From Locusta migratoria (taxonomy: Eukaryota > Arthropoda > Insecta > Orthoptera > Acrididae), in NCBI GenBank assembly GCA_026315105.1, contig CM048750.1, positions 166,498,549-166,562,548 on the forward strand: a stretch of DNA of 64,000 nt, read 5' to 3'. The position numbers and the translations under genes are program-made. Shown here piece by piece: positions 20,229 through 32,600 of this stretch. The notes under the pieces were generated by a model that was not told the DNA's origin, did not search any database, and saw only the letters and a list, made by a program, of their open reading frames with translations. How positions within the stretch are numbered: the first letter of the stretch is position 1; every line of letters begins with the position of its first letter.

Positions 20229-23200
20229 ATGGCGCTCCTTCAATGGAATATTCGCGGCATTCGTTCTAATCGGGAGGAGTTAAAACTACTCCTTCGATTG
20301 CACTGCCTGCTTCTAGTCTGCCTCCAGGAAACTAAGTTGCGTCCCCGTGATCGTGCAGACTTTCCACACTACACCTCTGTGCGGTTCGACTTGCCACCCA
20401 TGGAAGGTATCCCAGCCCATGGAGGGGTTCTGATGCTCCTTCGAGACGATGTCTATTACCATCCCATTTCATTGCATACTCACCTACAGGCAGTTGCCGT
20501 CCGCATCACCCTATCCACATTTACCTTTTCCCTCTGTAATATTTATTCGCCATCATCATCTGCCCTTACTAGGGCAGATGTGCTACACCTTGTTGATCAG
20601 CTCCCTTCACCCTTCGTGTTGATAGGCGACTTTAATGCCCACCACCCCTTATGGGGCTCTCCGGCACCTTGTCCGAGAGGCTCCCTTTTGGTGGACCTTC
20701 TCCAACACCTCGATCTTGTCTGCATCAACACCGGTGCACCAACCTTCCTTTCTGACACAACACACACTTACTCCCATATAGACCTCGCAATATGCACTCC
20801 TCAGCTTGCCGGTCGGTTTGAGTGGTATGCACTTTCTGACACGTACTCGAGTGACCATTTCCCCTGTATCATCCACATTCTGCATCATTCCCCATCTCTT
20901 CGTCCCACCAGTTGGAACATTTCTAAAGCCGACTGGGGGCTTTATTCTACCATGGCTGTTTTTCACGATCGGGATTTTCCCACCTGTGACAGTCAGGTCG
21001 ACTACCTCACAGAGGTTATTCTCACAGCTGCCGAACGTTCCATACCTCGTACTTCCTCTTCTCCACGTTGTGTCCAGGTCCCTTGGTGGACTGCAGCCTG
21101 ACGCGACGCGCTTAGAGCCCGGCGCCGTGCTTTACGCACCTTCCGCCGCCACCCGAGTTTGGAGAATTGCATAAATTATAAACGTATGAGAGCGCAATGT
21201 CGTCGTATCATAAACGACAGCAAGAAAGCTTGCTGGACTGCTTTTACTAGTTCTTTTAACCGTTTTACTCCCTCCACGTTTGTTTGGCGTGGCCTACGCC
21301 GTCTATCCGGCATCAAGGTCCACTCCCCGATTCCTGGCCTGACGGTGGAGAACGCAGTCCTCGTGGACCCCTCTGACGTTTCCAACGCATTGGGCCGTTT
21401 CTTTGCGGAGGTTTCGAGCTCTGCCCATTACCACCCTGCCTTTCTCCCTCGCAAACAGGTGGAGGAGGCCCGGCCGCCTTCCTTCCACTCTTCTAATCGT
21501 GAAAATTATAACGTCGCCTTCACCATGCAGGAGCTAGACCGTGCTCTCGCCCTGTCCCCATCTTCTGCTCCCGGGCCCGATTCCATTCACATTGAAATGC
21601 TGAAGAACCTCTCTCCTGCGGGCAAGTGCTTTCTTCTCAGTACCTACAATCGCATATGGACTGAAGGTCATGTTCCCACAAGTTGGCGTGAAGCCACTGT
21701 TGTCCCCATCCCCAAACCAGGGAAAGACAAACATCTTCCTTCCAGCTATCGTCCTATTTCTCTGACAAGCTGTGTCTGTAAGGTGATGGAACGCATGGTT
21801 AACGCTCGGTTGGTCTGGCTCCTCGAATCTCGCCACCTCCTGACTAATATCCAATGCGGTTTTCGTCGACACCGCTCTGCTGCTGATCACCTCGTTACGT
21901 TGTCGACCTTCATTATGAACAACTTTCTAAGGAAGCGTCAAACAGTAGCAGTGTTCTTCGACTTGGAGAAGGCATACGATACCTGTTGGAGAGCGGGCAT
22001 TCTCCGCACATTGCACAGATGGGGCCTTCGGGGCCGCCTTCCTCTTTTCATTCAAGAGTTTTTGGCGGATCGCAAGTTCCGGTTACGGGTGTGTTCTGTT
22101 TTGTCAGATACCTATTGCCAGGAGAATGGGGTACCACAGGGCTCCGTCTTGAGTGTGGTGCTCTTTGCCATTGCAATCAATCCGATCGTGGATTGCCTTT
22201 CAGCCGACGTCTCCGGATCTCTTTTTGTTGACGATTTCGCAATTTATTGTAGCGCCCAACGAAGGTGTCTCTTGGAGCGTTCTCTTCAACGCTGTCTTGA
22301 CCGTCTATATTCCTGGAGCATCGCAAACGGCTTCCGATTCTCCACTGAGAAAACTGTGTGTATAAACTTCTGGAGATACAAGGAATTTCTTCCACCCTTT
22401 CTACATCTCGGCCCTGATGCTCTCCCTTTCGTGGAGACTACTAAATTCTTGGGACTCATGTTGGATCGTAAACTTTGCTGGTTCACGCACGTGTCCTACC
22501 TGGCTGCCCGTTGTGCCCGATCCCTTAACGTCCTTCGTGTCCTCAGTGGCACGTCATGGGGAGCGGACCGTACCGTCCTGCTTCACCTTTACCAGGCCAT
22601 TGTTCAGTCGAAGCTCGACTACGTAAGCCTTGTATACTCTTCTGCACGGCCGTCGATTCTCCGCCGTCTCAACTCTATCCTCCATCGGGGATTACGTCTG
22701 GCGACCGGTGCATTTTATACTTGCCCTGTTGAAAGTCTGTATGCCGAGGCTGCTGTATTACCCTTGACCACTCGGCGTGCCATACTTTTGTCTCGGTACG
22801 CATGTCGCCTGCGGTCGATGCCCAACCATCCATCTTACCAATTATTTTTTGACGACTCACTCGATCGCCAATATCAGTTGTCTGCGATTGCCTTGCTTCC
22901 ACCTGGAGTTCGGTATCGCCGCCTACTACAGCGGCTCGATTTTACCCTTCCTTCCACCTTTCGGTTGAGCGAAAGCCCATTGCCACCGTGGCATAAGGCC
23001 CAGGTTCACACTCACCTCGAACTTAGTTCGCTCCCCAAGGAGAGCACTCCGGATTTGGTATACCGCTCGAGGCTTGTCGAACTCCGTTCGCGGTTCGATA
23101 ACGCCATATTTATTTACACTGATGGTTCCAAGAGCACTGCCGGTGTCGGATCTGCCTTCGTCGTCGAGGACAACCGTTTCCAATACAAGCTCCCTGACCG

Positions 23201-23912
23201 GTGCTCGAATTTCACGGCTGAGCTTTTTGCCCTCCACCAGGCCGTTTTGTATACCTGCCGCCACCGCCAACCTTTCTATGCCATCTGTTCGGACTCCCTT
23301 AGTTCCCTGCAGAGTCTTAAGGACCATTTGTCGCACCATCCTCTCTTGTATCGGATCCAACGCTCCCTCCAGTTGCTAGCAGATGACAGCTGTCACGTTT
23401 CTTTCCTGTGGGTCCCTGGCCACGTAGGTGTGCCCGGGAATGAGGCGGCCGACATAGCGGCCAAGGCCGCAGCTCTTTTACCTCGCGTGGCTACCTTTTG
23501 CGTCCCATCTGACGATGTTCAACGGGCTCTCCGCCGGAGTATCGTATCGCAATGGCACAGTGCGTGGTTTTCAATGTCCAATAACAAATTGCGAACTGTA
23601 AAACCGATCCCGACCGCTTGGAGGACCTCCTCACGCCCCTCTCGGCGGGAGGAGGTCATCCTGGCCCGGTTGCGGATCGGTCACTGCCGTTTCAGCCACC
23701 GTCACTTGCTGTCCGCCGACCCTGCACTGCTGTGCCCCTGCGGTGAACTGCTGACCGTGCGACATGTTTTACTGTCTTGCATACTTTTTAATCATCTCCG
23801 TGTAGCCCTTCACTTTCCGTCTACTCTGGAGGTAATTTTAGCTGATGACACACGAGCAGTTGCTAGAGTTTTGCGTTTTATCAACTTGGCCAACTTATCC
23901 AAGGATATTTAA
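20229..23912 (+). pseudogene. LINE ORF2 (APE endonuclease, RT, RNase H) with one stop codon
   Basis: From ATG 20229 the APE domain shows WNIRGIRSN, LQETKL, GDFNAHHPLWGS and SDHFP. An in-frame TGA (21099-21101, probably an old TGC) stops it after 290 residues. The same frame then continues to 23912. RT has YRPISLTSCVCKVMERM, VFFDLEKAYD, NGVPQGSVLS and FVDDF (22224-22238). RNase H has YTDGSKSTAGVGSAF, TAELFALHQ, CSDSLSSLQ and VPGHVGVPGNEAAD, and a CPCGELLTVRHVLLSC cluster ends it. Apart from the single stop I see no frame shift, so the copy is young. Confidence 0.93.
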
Positions 23913-24083
23913 CCCTTTTACTTGTCTTTTATCTTTCGTTTTTAGCCTCTTCTGGATGTTCTGACAGTCCCTATTTTTTTTTTTGAGGCCATAGCGAATC
24001 TATGTTTTTGACTGGGCGCTAATGACCATAGAAGTTGTGCGCCCTAAAACCACAAAAAAAAAAAAAAAAACCTCCAGTCCCGT

Positions 24084-24430
24084 AACCCGGAAGGAGTACA
24101 CGATCAAGGGCAGAGCCACTTGCGATAGCACCCACGTGATTTACCAACTGACATGCCTGCACTGTGAAGCGTTCTATGTGGAAATGACCAGCAACAAACT
24201 GTCCATTCGCATGAACGGTCACAGGCAGACAGTGTTTGTTGGTAATGAAGATCACCCTGTGGCTAAACATGCCTTGGTGCACGGCCAGCACATCTTGGCA
24301 CAGTGTTACACCGTCCGGGTTATCTGGATACTTCCCACCAACACCAATCTTTCAGAACTCCAGAGATGGGAACTTGCCCTTCAACACATTCTCTCTTCCC
24401 GTTGCCCACCTGGTCTCAACCTCCACTAAA
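24084..24430 (+). pseudogene. PLE GIY-YIG endonuclease end, plus copy
   Basis: PLE sequence resumes after the LINE: TRKEYTIKGRATC, then VIYQLTCLHCEAFYVEMT, RMNGHRQTV and the ELQRWELALQ tail, with a stop near 24430. In the second GIY-YIG half, the Gly of YVG (kept in the inverted copy at 15.5 kb) is Glu, which would be expected to harm the nuclease. Its frame differs from that of the RT upstream, consistent with the frame shift near 18090. Confidence 0.88.
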
Positions 24431-24529
24431 TTCTAATTCCCGCCTGCCATCTTTAACATCTTTGCCTTGGTTCTGTGGACAGAGCCTCTGCCTGAAGTGG
24501 TATCTCTGTCCAACTTCTTTGGTTTCTAC

Positions 24530-24774
24530 AAATGTCTGCCTAGGTGTGTTTGAATGTGGATATGTGTGAGTGTGTGTGTATTTGTTTACCTTCCGTTTTG
24601 TCCCCTAAGGTAAGTCCTTCCACTCCTGGGATTGGAATGGCTCCTTTTCCACTTCCTTAAAACCCGTATCCTTCCCTTTCTCCTCTCCTCCCTTCCTCTT
24701 TTTCCCGAAGAAGCCACCACTGGTGGCGAAAGCTCAAATGTTTGTGTGTGTTTGGTGTTTCTGTCGACGAGCCT

Positions 24775-24810
<36 letters not shown>

Positions 24811-25086
24811 AAGAGATGACTTACCAAAAGGACCGGCTCGTCGAGAGAAACAAATAAAATCACACACAAACACACATACAAGCTTTCGCCACCACTGGCA
24901 GCTTCTTGAGGAAAAAGAGGAAAAAAGGGGAGGAAAAGGGAAGGATATGGGTTTTAAGGAAGTGGAACAGGAGTCATTCCAATCCCAGGAGTGGAAGGAC
25001 TTACCTTGGGGGAAAAAAAGGAAGGTAAACAAATACACACACACTCAGATATATCGAAACGCAAACACACCTAGACAGACATTTGT
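24530..25086. repeat. Right terminal arm of the large PLE: two pLTRs facing across (TA)n
   Basis: 24530-24777 is the pLTR in plus orientation, continuous with the endonuclease end. (TA)n at 24778-24807 follows, then a reversed pLTR to 25086 ending at CAGACATTTG. It mirrors the left arm (14538-15180), including the unit order, so the PLE has inverted ends of about 1 kb when the endonuclease blocks are counted. Confidence 0.8.
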
Positions 25087-25087
25087 G

Positions 25088-25090
<3 letters not shown>

Positions 25091-25166
<76 letters not shown>

Positions 25167-25395
25167 GACGAAAAATTCCTAGCAGGAAAAATTATATATA
25201 AAAAATAAACAAAGATTACTCACCAGGCAAAGCAGCACAAATAAATAGAAAAACACACACACACACACACAAACGTTAGCTTTCGCAGCCTAGCTGCTTC
25301 GTCAGGCAGAAGGGAAGGAGAGGGAAAAGGAAATGATGAGGGTTTAAAGGAGTGGGTAATGAGTCATTCCAATCCTGGGACAGGAAAGACCTACC

Positions 25396-25436
<41 letters not shown>

Positions 25437-25440
25437 TTTT
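25091..25440. repeat. (TA)n tract and another PLE-terminus fragment ending in (GT)n
   Basis: (TA)n runs 25091-25163. 25190-25440 is a minus-oriented PLE terminus of a different subfamily. On the minus strand 25279-25305 reads CTGACGA, A, GCAGC, TAG, GCTGC, GAAA, GC, the hammerhead-like signature discussed in the findings. (GT)n at 25397-25436 closes it. Confidence 0.65.
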
Positions 25441-26339
25441 GTATGTGCCTGTTGCAGCTTCTCGCCACATCTTTGCGGTAGGTTGTAAACTGTCCTTACT
25501 ATATTATTAGGTTGAATGAGAGCTTTATAAGACACATTTGAATTAAATTTCATTAAAACTCTACCTGCGGTTCAGCTGCCAACCCTTCCAAAAAGTGTCA
25601 ATCCTCTGCAAGTCTTTCTACATTTATCTACATTTGTTTGGCACTAGAATGTCTCTGTATTCATTGATATCATCCATGATCAGCCTAATCAATTTTCTGA
25701 CATTAATCACATTGAATAGCAGCAGTACCATAATGCCCTTTTTAGTCATATATGACAGATTCTGTATGTTAAGAATGTTGTATTTTCTAAAAATCATGCA
25801 GTCCAAGGAGAAGAAAGGTACAATATTTCTTTTATCAGTGGCGTCGAACAATCCAGTATCCAGATAGTCTCCATTTTCATTATCAGCAACCGTGCATACA
25901 AGAATCAACACAGAAGAAAAATCTAAGTTAATCCAATAGGGAATATAAAGCAGAACAACTAAGTTAAAAATTAAAAATGGCAATAAATTAGTAAAAGCAC
26001 TGTACTACAGAAGTGCTGGAAGTTGCTCAGATACTCAAGAGTAACTGAAGGTAGCATTAAATGTTATGTACTAATAAAAAAGGCAGTTTTGATTCAGGAT
26101 TCAAATGTAATAACAAAAGGAGTAGTTTTACAAAGTAGTATGAGGAGAAACTTTATCAAAAACTTGTACCAAAGAGCTGAGTTTGGAGTCATTTAGAGTC
26201 AGTTGGGGAAATTGAATGAAAGCACTGTAATAAAGAAACTGGTTTACATTATTCTGTATGTCTATCAGTTAGATTATTTTGTTAGTTTCTTTTATGTCTT
26301 TGTCAAGAGAGGCATACAAATTTTGTACTATGGAGAACA
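25441..26339. other. No gene recognised
   Basis: AT-rich intron sequence. One segment (25590-25700) is faintly like a repeat I have seen in other insects, but I cannot support a call. Confidence 0.35.
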
Positions 26340-27150
26340 AGAAGTAAATGAATGTATTTACACCCATAATTAAATACAACAAAATCAACATTCAGACCTG
26401 AAACAGCAATACTTGCTTTCAGTACACTGATTGTCACTCATGTTGCATGGGAGAGACATCTGTCAAGGCTGACATAGGTGCAGCCATATTGGTGGAGATT
26501 GGTAGAGCTTGGCTGCAGTCCAGGAAGTCCCAGCAAAGCAGAAACTCGTAGCTGGTTGGAGGAAGATGTAGTCATAACTGTTGAGAAAGATGGGCTCTGT
26601 TGGACGAGCTGCATGAACGATCAACTTGATATGACATCAGTGGTGAGTTGTTCGCTGACAGGCCATGGGTGCAGCCCATATGAGGACCAGGATGGAGAAC
26701 CACACAAGACATGGAATGAAGACTTGGGATGTACTGCTGGTCAGAGAACTCAAATGAGGAGTGGAGTTAATAATGTGGACCCAGCTCTGCACAATGACAT
26801 TAGCTGCTATCATTACAGAGAAGTTGGATGGGACGTGAAGGGAAGGCTCAGACACAACCAAGCAAAGGACTGTGTTAGAGTGAATGAAAGTCTGATTTAG
26901 GGACCATGGACAGTCAGTGCTTGGCCCACATTGACTTCCAATGCAAACTTGCTCTGGTCTGCTGCGTAGTATCCTTTATAGCTACCACATAGAAGATTAC
27001 TTCTGCAATGATTGAGAGGCATGTGATCTGCAGAAGAAAGCTCATTGCTCACAATGGCAGCACTAATTACTGTGCCTCTCACAATTCTAATGACAAAGCT
27101 GTTGCCACATGTTGCTCTGATGGTTTTTGAGATGCAGTTGACAAGAAACA
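26340..27150 (-). repeat. Candidate LTR, copy 1
   Basis: This stretch aligns with 28060-28790 as a diverged direct repeat: ACACTGATTGTCACTCATGT against ACACTGATTATCACCAATGT, and TGTGATCTGCAGAAGAA in both. On the minus strand both have a TATAAAG box at the same place after the shared ATCATTGC block, as a promoter in an LTR would. Inverted TG/CA ends and a target duplication were not found, so the LTR reading is a hypothesis. Confidence 0.45.
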
Positions 27151-27370
27151 TAATTTGCTTATGTTGTGGCCGTACTGTTTATCCTACATCTCTCACAGGC
27201 AAGTTGCCAGCAAACTAGAGAGGAGCAGTATACATTTGTGTTGCATAACTGTGTGTTATAGGATGTGCATTATGTCAAACCCTTTAAAAAGAGTTGCCTT
27301 TGTCAGATTGAAGGCAAAGCAGCTGCAATTGAAAAAAAGATGTCCTTGATTCAGAGGGGCAGTTTTTGTA

Positions 27371-27970
27371 TCACTGAGAGTCAGAGGCCAATGACAGGTG
27401 ATGTTTGACCACAATGGCTGTTTGATATGCAACGATGCTGACTTGATGATGAGGTTGCAAATTTGGCACTGATATAGTTGTCAGAAATGAACTGCCAGCA
27501 TTGAAGACCTGCATATGATCATAGTAAAGGAAAACTGGCCATTGGAAAGCAGCAATTATGATGAGCCCAAGTGAGTTTAAACTTGATGTGTCACCTTCCT
27601 TCAGCAGAAGGGAGTATGTCGATGGTAGGCAAGCAGCAGGAAGTGTGGTACTTGCCGGTGACTCGTTGAACCTGCTAGCAGCTCTAAAGGAGCATGCAGT
27701 GGTTAGGCCACCTTCAACAGGGGACATGGCAGCAGTAATGACAGTGGTGTCCTGAGACATGTGAGGACCTCTAACATAAATGAAAGAGAAAGCTTCTCTG
27801 TTTGCACCCGACCTGCCACCAGTGCACTGACAAACACGGTAGCAGACTGGCGAGATCTTGGAAGGATGCAAGCAGGCTTGGCCAAAAGTCAGCAGGCAAA
27901 TAGAAGATTGGCAGGAAAATAGGCTTGGCCAATTGGAAGCTGGGCTGACACGACATTGGAGAAGCACCAA
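27371..27970 (-). other. Unassigned 199-codon open frame between the two direct repeats
   Basis: This is a long open frame for such AT-rich intron DNA. The predicted protein is Ser/Ala-rich with hydrophobic segments (SLGLIIIAAFQWPVFLYYD) and shows no motif I recognise. It lies between the two candidate LTRs and on the same strand as their TATAAAG boxes. It could be a chance frame, or part of the internal region of a non-autonomous element. No RT, protease or zinc-knuckle motif was seen. Confidence 0.25.
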
Positions 27971-28059
27971 CAGCTTTGGCTATAATAATGCATTACATCT
28001 CCAACAATTTGTCATTACTGGAATAAAAATCCGTTCTTTGTCACAAAGTATTGCTATTG

Positions 28060-28790
28060 TCGAGAGAACCATAGCAAATAATAATTTATTTATACTTGCA
28101 AGCTGCATACAAGAAAACAGTCATTTGCATTTAAATCAGCACTATTGTTTCCAATACACTGATTATCACCAATGTTGCACTGGGTGACTTCTTACAAGGA
28201 CAATCTCATTGCAACCATATCATTGGAGAGTGGTGGGCATCGAGGATTATCTGGGATATACATCCTAGCAAGGCAGAAGCTTGTAATCAGAGGTAGGCAT
28301 GGCTGCTGCAATGATTGTCACAGATCATGGACATGGCTGGCGATCTGAGATCAGCAAACCAGTCTGGATAATTCCAAAGAGTTTTGGAGTGAAGACCTGT
28401 GATGCTACTCAGAACTGAGATGGGACACGAACTGAAGAATCAGACATGACTCTTAAGAGTAGGATGTGTTGGGGAAAAGGAAGTTTCAATTAAGGGACTG
28501 GGATGCTCAGCCCTTGGGCTAAAGTGATGGTTGATGTGAAATGGTTCTGGATGGAAGAGTGGTGTTCTTTATAATTGTCCTTCAGAAGAATACTTATGCA
28601 ATGATTGGCAGGTGTGTGATCTGCAGAAGAAGAATCAGTGTCTGCGGTGGCAGTGCTATTTATGCTGTCTCTTGAGCCTCTAGCTGGTAAGGTGGCACCA
28701 CGAATTTGGCTAATAACAAGTGTGATGTGTTTGTTGTAGTCATACTCTTTTCCCTGCATTTCCCATGATGGAATCACCAATGGCATGGAG
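28060..28790 (-). repeat. Candidate LTR, copy 2
   Basis: Partner of 26340-27150 in direct orientation. The best conserved part is the block from the TATAAAG box to the segment encoding SSADHTP and NHC on the minus strand. The two copies differ by many substitutions and small gaps, so if they are LTRs the insertion is old. Confidence 0.45.
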
Positions 28791-28802
28791 AGGTGGCAGC
28801 CA

Positions 28803-28806
<4 letters not shown>

Positions 28807-28850
<44 letters not shown>

Positions 28851-29091
28851 CTTGTTTTGCGTAATGGGGTGAAGGGGATAAAATAGTTCTATTAATACAT
28901 TTTACCAATCTTGGTATTCCCACATTAAATTGTGAAACCACTCAACATTTCTCATTTTTCATCTAATTGCAGTAAATATAGCAACACATAGTATATCCGA
29001 CTAGTGTTGTAGTGACATATAATGTGTATGATAATCAGCATGAATTTGTTATATTGTGAAAGAGAGAAAAGGGGGATAGGGAGAGGGGGGG

Positions 29092-29146
<55 letters not shown>
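28807..29146. repeat. (GT)n and (GA)n microsatellites
   Basis: (GT)n occupies 28807-28850 and a G-run plus (GA)n occupies about 29081-29146, with AT-rich sequence between. Both lie in the intron before exon C. Confidence 0.9.
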
Positions 29147-29148
<2 letters not shown>

Positions 29149-29389
29149 AAAATGTCTCGGCACACAACAATGTTAGTTAAGTTTTTTGCTTAAATATTTT
29201 TGAAAACTTCTGTCATCTTGTTAAACCTGTTACATATTTCTGCTTCAGTCACTGTCATCTACATAATTGTTTATCAGTTTTTTTGTTTGTTCGGTGAACA
29301 ATGGACATTGAATTTCTTTTAGAATACATGATGCATTTTTTTACATTTAACTATATTACATGTTTATACCTGTTATGTTTTTTGTTTAG

Positions 29390-29686
29390 GCACAGCAAAA
29401 TAGGAAAGTAATTGGAGCTGATAATGTTAGTCCAAAAGCAGTAGCTGATGTTCAAAGATTCATTGCTTCTTGTGCTGTTGTTCAATACTTGGGCTCACAT
29501 AATAAAACTGAATCCGCTGACAATTTACCAGTGTTGTTGAAAACTGGAGGTTCTGAAGGAAAGCTGAGAATTGATGATGTAAGCTGTAATTCTTACTGCA
29601 TGGACTGGGCACAACGTCTATTGTCTTTGGGTGAAAGCTGTGAACCATGGAAAATTAGGAAGGTACTGGAAGCATTCAAATTAAAG
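29390..29686 (+). CDS. Host gene exon C (unidentified protein)
   Basis: The acceptor is TGTTATGTTTTTTGTTTAG and the donor GTAATT. It is 99 complete codons with no stop, phase 0 on both sides, matching exons B and D. The peptide begins AQQNRKVIGADNVSPKAV and contains WAQRLLSLGESCEPWKI and LEAFKLK. Alternating hydrophobic and charged residues suggest helices. It is the longest recognised exon of the gene and the best query for a homology search. I do not recognise the family. Confidence 0.75.
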
Positions 29687-32600
29687 GTAATTTATAAAAG
29701 TTTACTTCATTATGTCTCATTTTTAGGGGAAAAAATGAATGGTTTGATGTGTGAATATTCGAAAGTGTGTATAAAGAAGGAGTGATTTTTTTTCATCACT
29801 ACTAGTACTACTTACTACTTGCACTTGTGCTTTCCCATTGTCAGCACAGTTAAAACCAAAATATAATTCACTACAGTCACTGCTACAAGTACTCAAAATA
29901 AGAAACTGCAATCATGTGATGAACAGCTCCTACTTCGTAAACATCAGGTATATTGACACTGTTTCTGACTGTTGCCTTCAGGCAGTAAAACATTGTCCTT
30001 GCACCTATCAAGGAGGTGAAAATGAGGGGAGATGGTGCTACTATGGAAAGCTCAGCTGTCTATTAAAGCCACTCTGCCATCTTGTGGAGCCAAGGAAATA
30101 TGTTTTAGAATAAAGCACTGTGTAGTTTTTGCCCTTTTAATTTTCATACATTTAAATGATTGTCATTCCTGAGTAAATAGTACACTTTAGTGGATAAATA
30201 AGACTTTCCACATAGATGAAGTGTGATATATTAACTCAAAATCTCATTAAATAAGAATGACTTGCATATCGAGATAATATCCAAATGCTTCGCAAGAATT
30301 GAAATTGTCAGTTGTAATAGTTCATAGGAAATGCAGAACAAAATGTTTAAAAAAATGACAGAACCAAGCTATGTTGTTTTCGTAAGCACAGTACTGAAGA
30401 GAGAATTTTTATGGTGCATATATACGAAAATATTTTCTACAGGTTCCACGTCATTAAGTAATTGTACTGAAAATTTGTACCACCAGGTCTAAATTTCAAG
30501 GGAACCTACTTCTCACAAAAATGAAAATTAGTAGTTGTTGAGGGAAAACACCAGAACAAATAGTATTAATTTAGCAACAAAATTTGTATTTGTAAAATAG
30601 CAGATGATTTTCTTGTTCCACCTGCACAACCATAGGAATTGCCCGTAACTCTTTTTAAAAGATAAAGTACCACTTTCAACTCAGAATACACATACATTAG
30701 CACAAATGTTATCGGCTCCGTAATATGGCAACAGTGGTTTTACTTTTGTGTTGTTAAGGGCATCTCCATCTATTCTAACCTCCTTGGCACCTATCGACTC
30801 GTAAACTGTTTTTATAATTGTAGGAAAAATCGATGATGGTGCAATATATCGAACTTGAAGAGCAATAAAGATAAGATTTTTTGTGTGAATGTAATGTTAT
30901 ACCGGCATAACAAAACATAAGGTCAACAAAGTAATGTATTAAGACATACTTTGAGTGTAGTATGCTATATATCACTATGTTTACATGCAACACATCATCC
31001 AGAAGATGAAAACTGAATTTTGTAAACCATTTTTCGCTGTCGTGTTCACATGTTATAGCCTGAATTGGATTTCCTAGCCCATTTAATATGGTGGCTAAAA
31101 AACAGCTGATTCAGTTCCTGATATAGTCAGCAAAATCACTGTTTTTCTTTACTTGAATATACTGATTCATGCTCATTCTAATATTTATTTCACATTAGAA
31201 AATGTCACTCTGCTCATATGTGCCAAAAGTTCTTAACAAGAAAAAACAATCTGAGCAGCCAAGAACTCTTCAAAAATGGTTGTGTTTACATGGGCATGAA
31301 AATTGATTGTGGAACTGGAAAACTGCTTTACAGAAATGGATTTCCAGAATAATTTTTGGATTGTTCACATGACCAACCAAAAGCAGAATTGCCCAGAGAG
31401 GGCATTCTACGAAAATATGGGACTGTCCTGGAAAAATTGGGATGGATGGGAACCCTGTCAATATACAAGTTAACTTGTTTTGTTTTGAGGGAAGATGCCA
31501 CAGCAGAATACTGATTTGTAACACATGCAAGACCTGTGAAACAGCCGTGAACAATACCCTCATTGGACTTCACAAAATGTGGTTATGAAGAGAGAAACGC
31601 TGTAGGCAGAGTCAGTGGCAGAGCGCGCGTGGCTGCATCGCATGTGTGTCATTGTTGTCTGCTGTAACTAAGTTAATTATTTCTCCATCATGCCTTAGTT
31701 GATTTTAAATGGTACTGTGAGAAAATGCACCCCCATGATTTTGATCATGACTGTATTTTGGGATGAAAATGCATCTACAAACTCCAGTAATGAGACTCAA
31801 AGGGTTTTAAGTAGAGTGTGGGTGGCACAAGGAAACTGCTACATACTAAGATTTCTATCCTGCATTCTGCGAGCACAGAATAATTCCAGGGCATGTGCCA
31901 GGAGGGGAGGAGGGGGGAGGCAAGTTATCAGGACTGCCGAGTGTGGAGTATTTGGGACTCTCCTGTAATAGATTTTGAATACAATCCATTATTTTCAGAT
32001 TACTGCTAAGCCGTAAAAAAAAAAAAAAAAACCATAACATTTATAGGACTCAAAAAATACACATAAATTGACTCGTGTATACCACCATATTTATGATTTT
32101 ATAATTTGGATGACATCTTATTTAACATATTTACATTTTTCTTTTACTATATTTATCTGAAATATTTACAATTTTTCTCTTATTATATTTATATAGCAGA
32201 TAGAAATCCATCAAGACTATAGTAGTAATTCTCAATCAAATAATCACTCAAAGAAGTTTGAATTTATGTAAGCATGTTATTGCCTTAATGTTCTTAGGTA
32301 AAATGTTATGAAGTTTAGTGCTGTACAAACAAACCGAATGTTTACATCTTGATCCTTCTTTGTGTTGTTTGAGTGAATATTTTGATTTATTGGTGCAAGC
32401 TTATTTTCAGTATATAAAATTTTTCATAATTGCACTACTACTTCAAAAACATAAAGGCAGGGTAGTGGAAAGAAACACAGTTTCTTACATAAAGGTTTAC
32501 AGAAGAAATGTGCTGTGCCTTCTATGACTCTTATTATTCTTTTTTGGGCAATGAAACAACTTTTTCTTTGTGGTGAGCATGGCGAGTTTCCCCAGTAAAT

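Larger units (their letters stand above)
18163..24072 (+). mobile_element. Nearly intact APE-type LINE inserted in the PLE
   Basis: A 5.9-kb non-LTR retrotransposon with two ORFs ends in poly(A) (about 24055-24070). It is bounded by perfect 11-bp duplications TCCAGTCCCGT (18152-18162 and 24073-24083) that belong to PLE sequence, so the insertion can be removed on paper to restore PLE order. The 5' end begins in a C-run and GC-rich leader, and the element looks full length. RNase H plus an APE endonuclease and a zinc-knuckle ORF1 place it near the I/jockey group. The exact clade is not certain. Confidence 0.93.

Noticed and set aside
22166..23379. Several open frames of 60-140 codons on the opposite strand and in other frames of the LINE
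   Set aside because: They overlap the clearly coding ORF1/ORF2 and reflect the GC-rich codon use of the LINE.
14821..25163. (TA)n tracts as replication origins or matrix attachment sites
   Set aside because: They sit precisely between facing PLE terminal repeats and are better explained as part of the element ends.
29081..29146. Tandem array as CRISPR-like repeat
   Set aside because: All tandem arrays here are simple dinucleotide or homopolymer tracts without spacers, and the window is eukaryotic.
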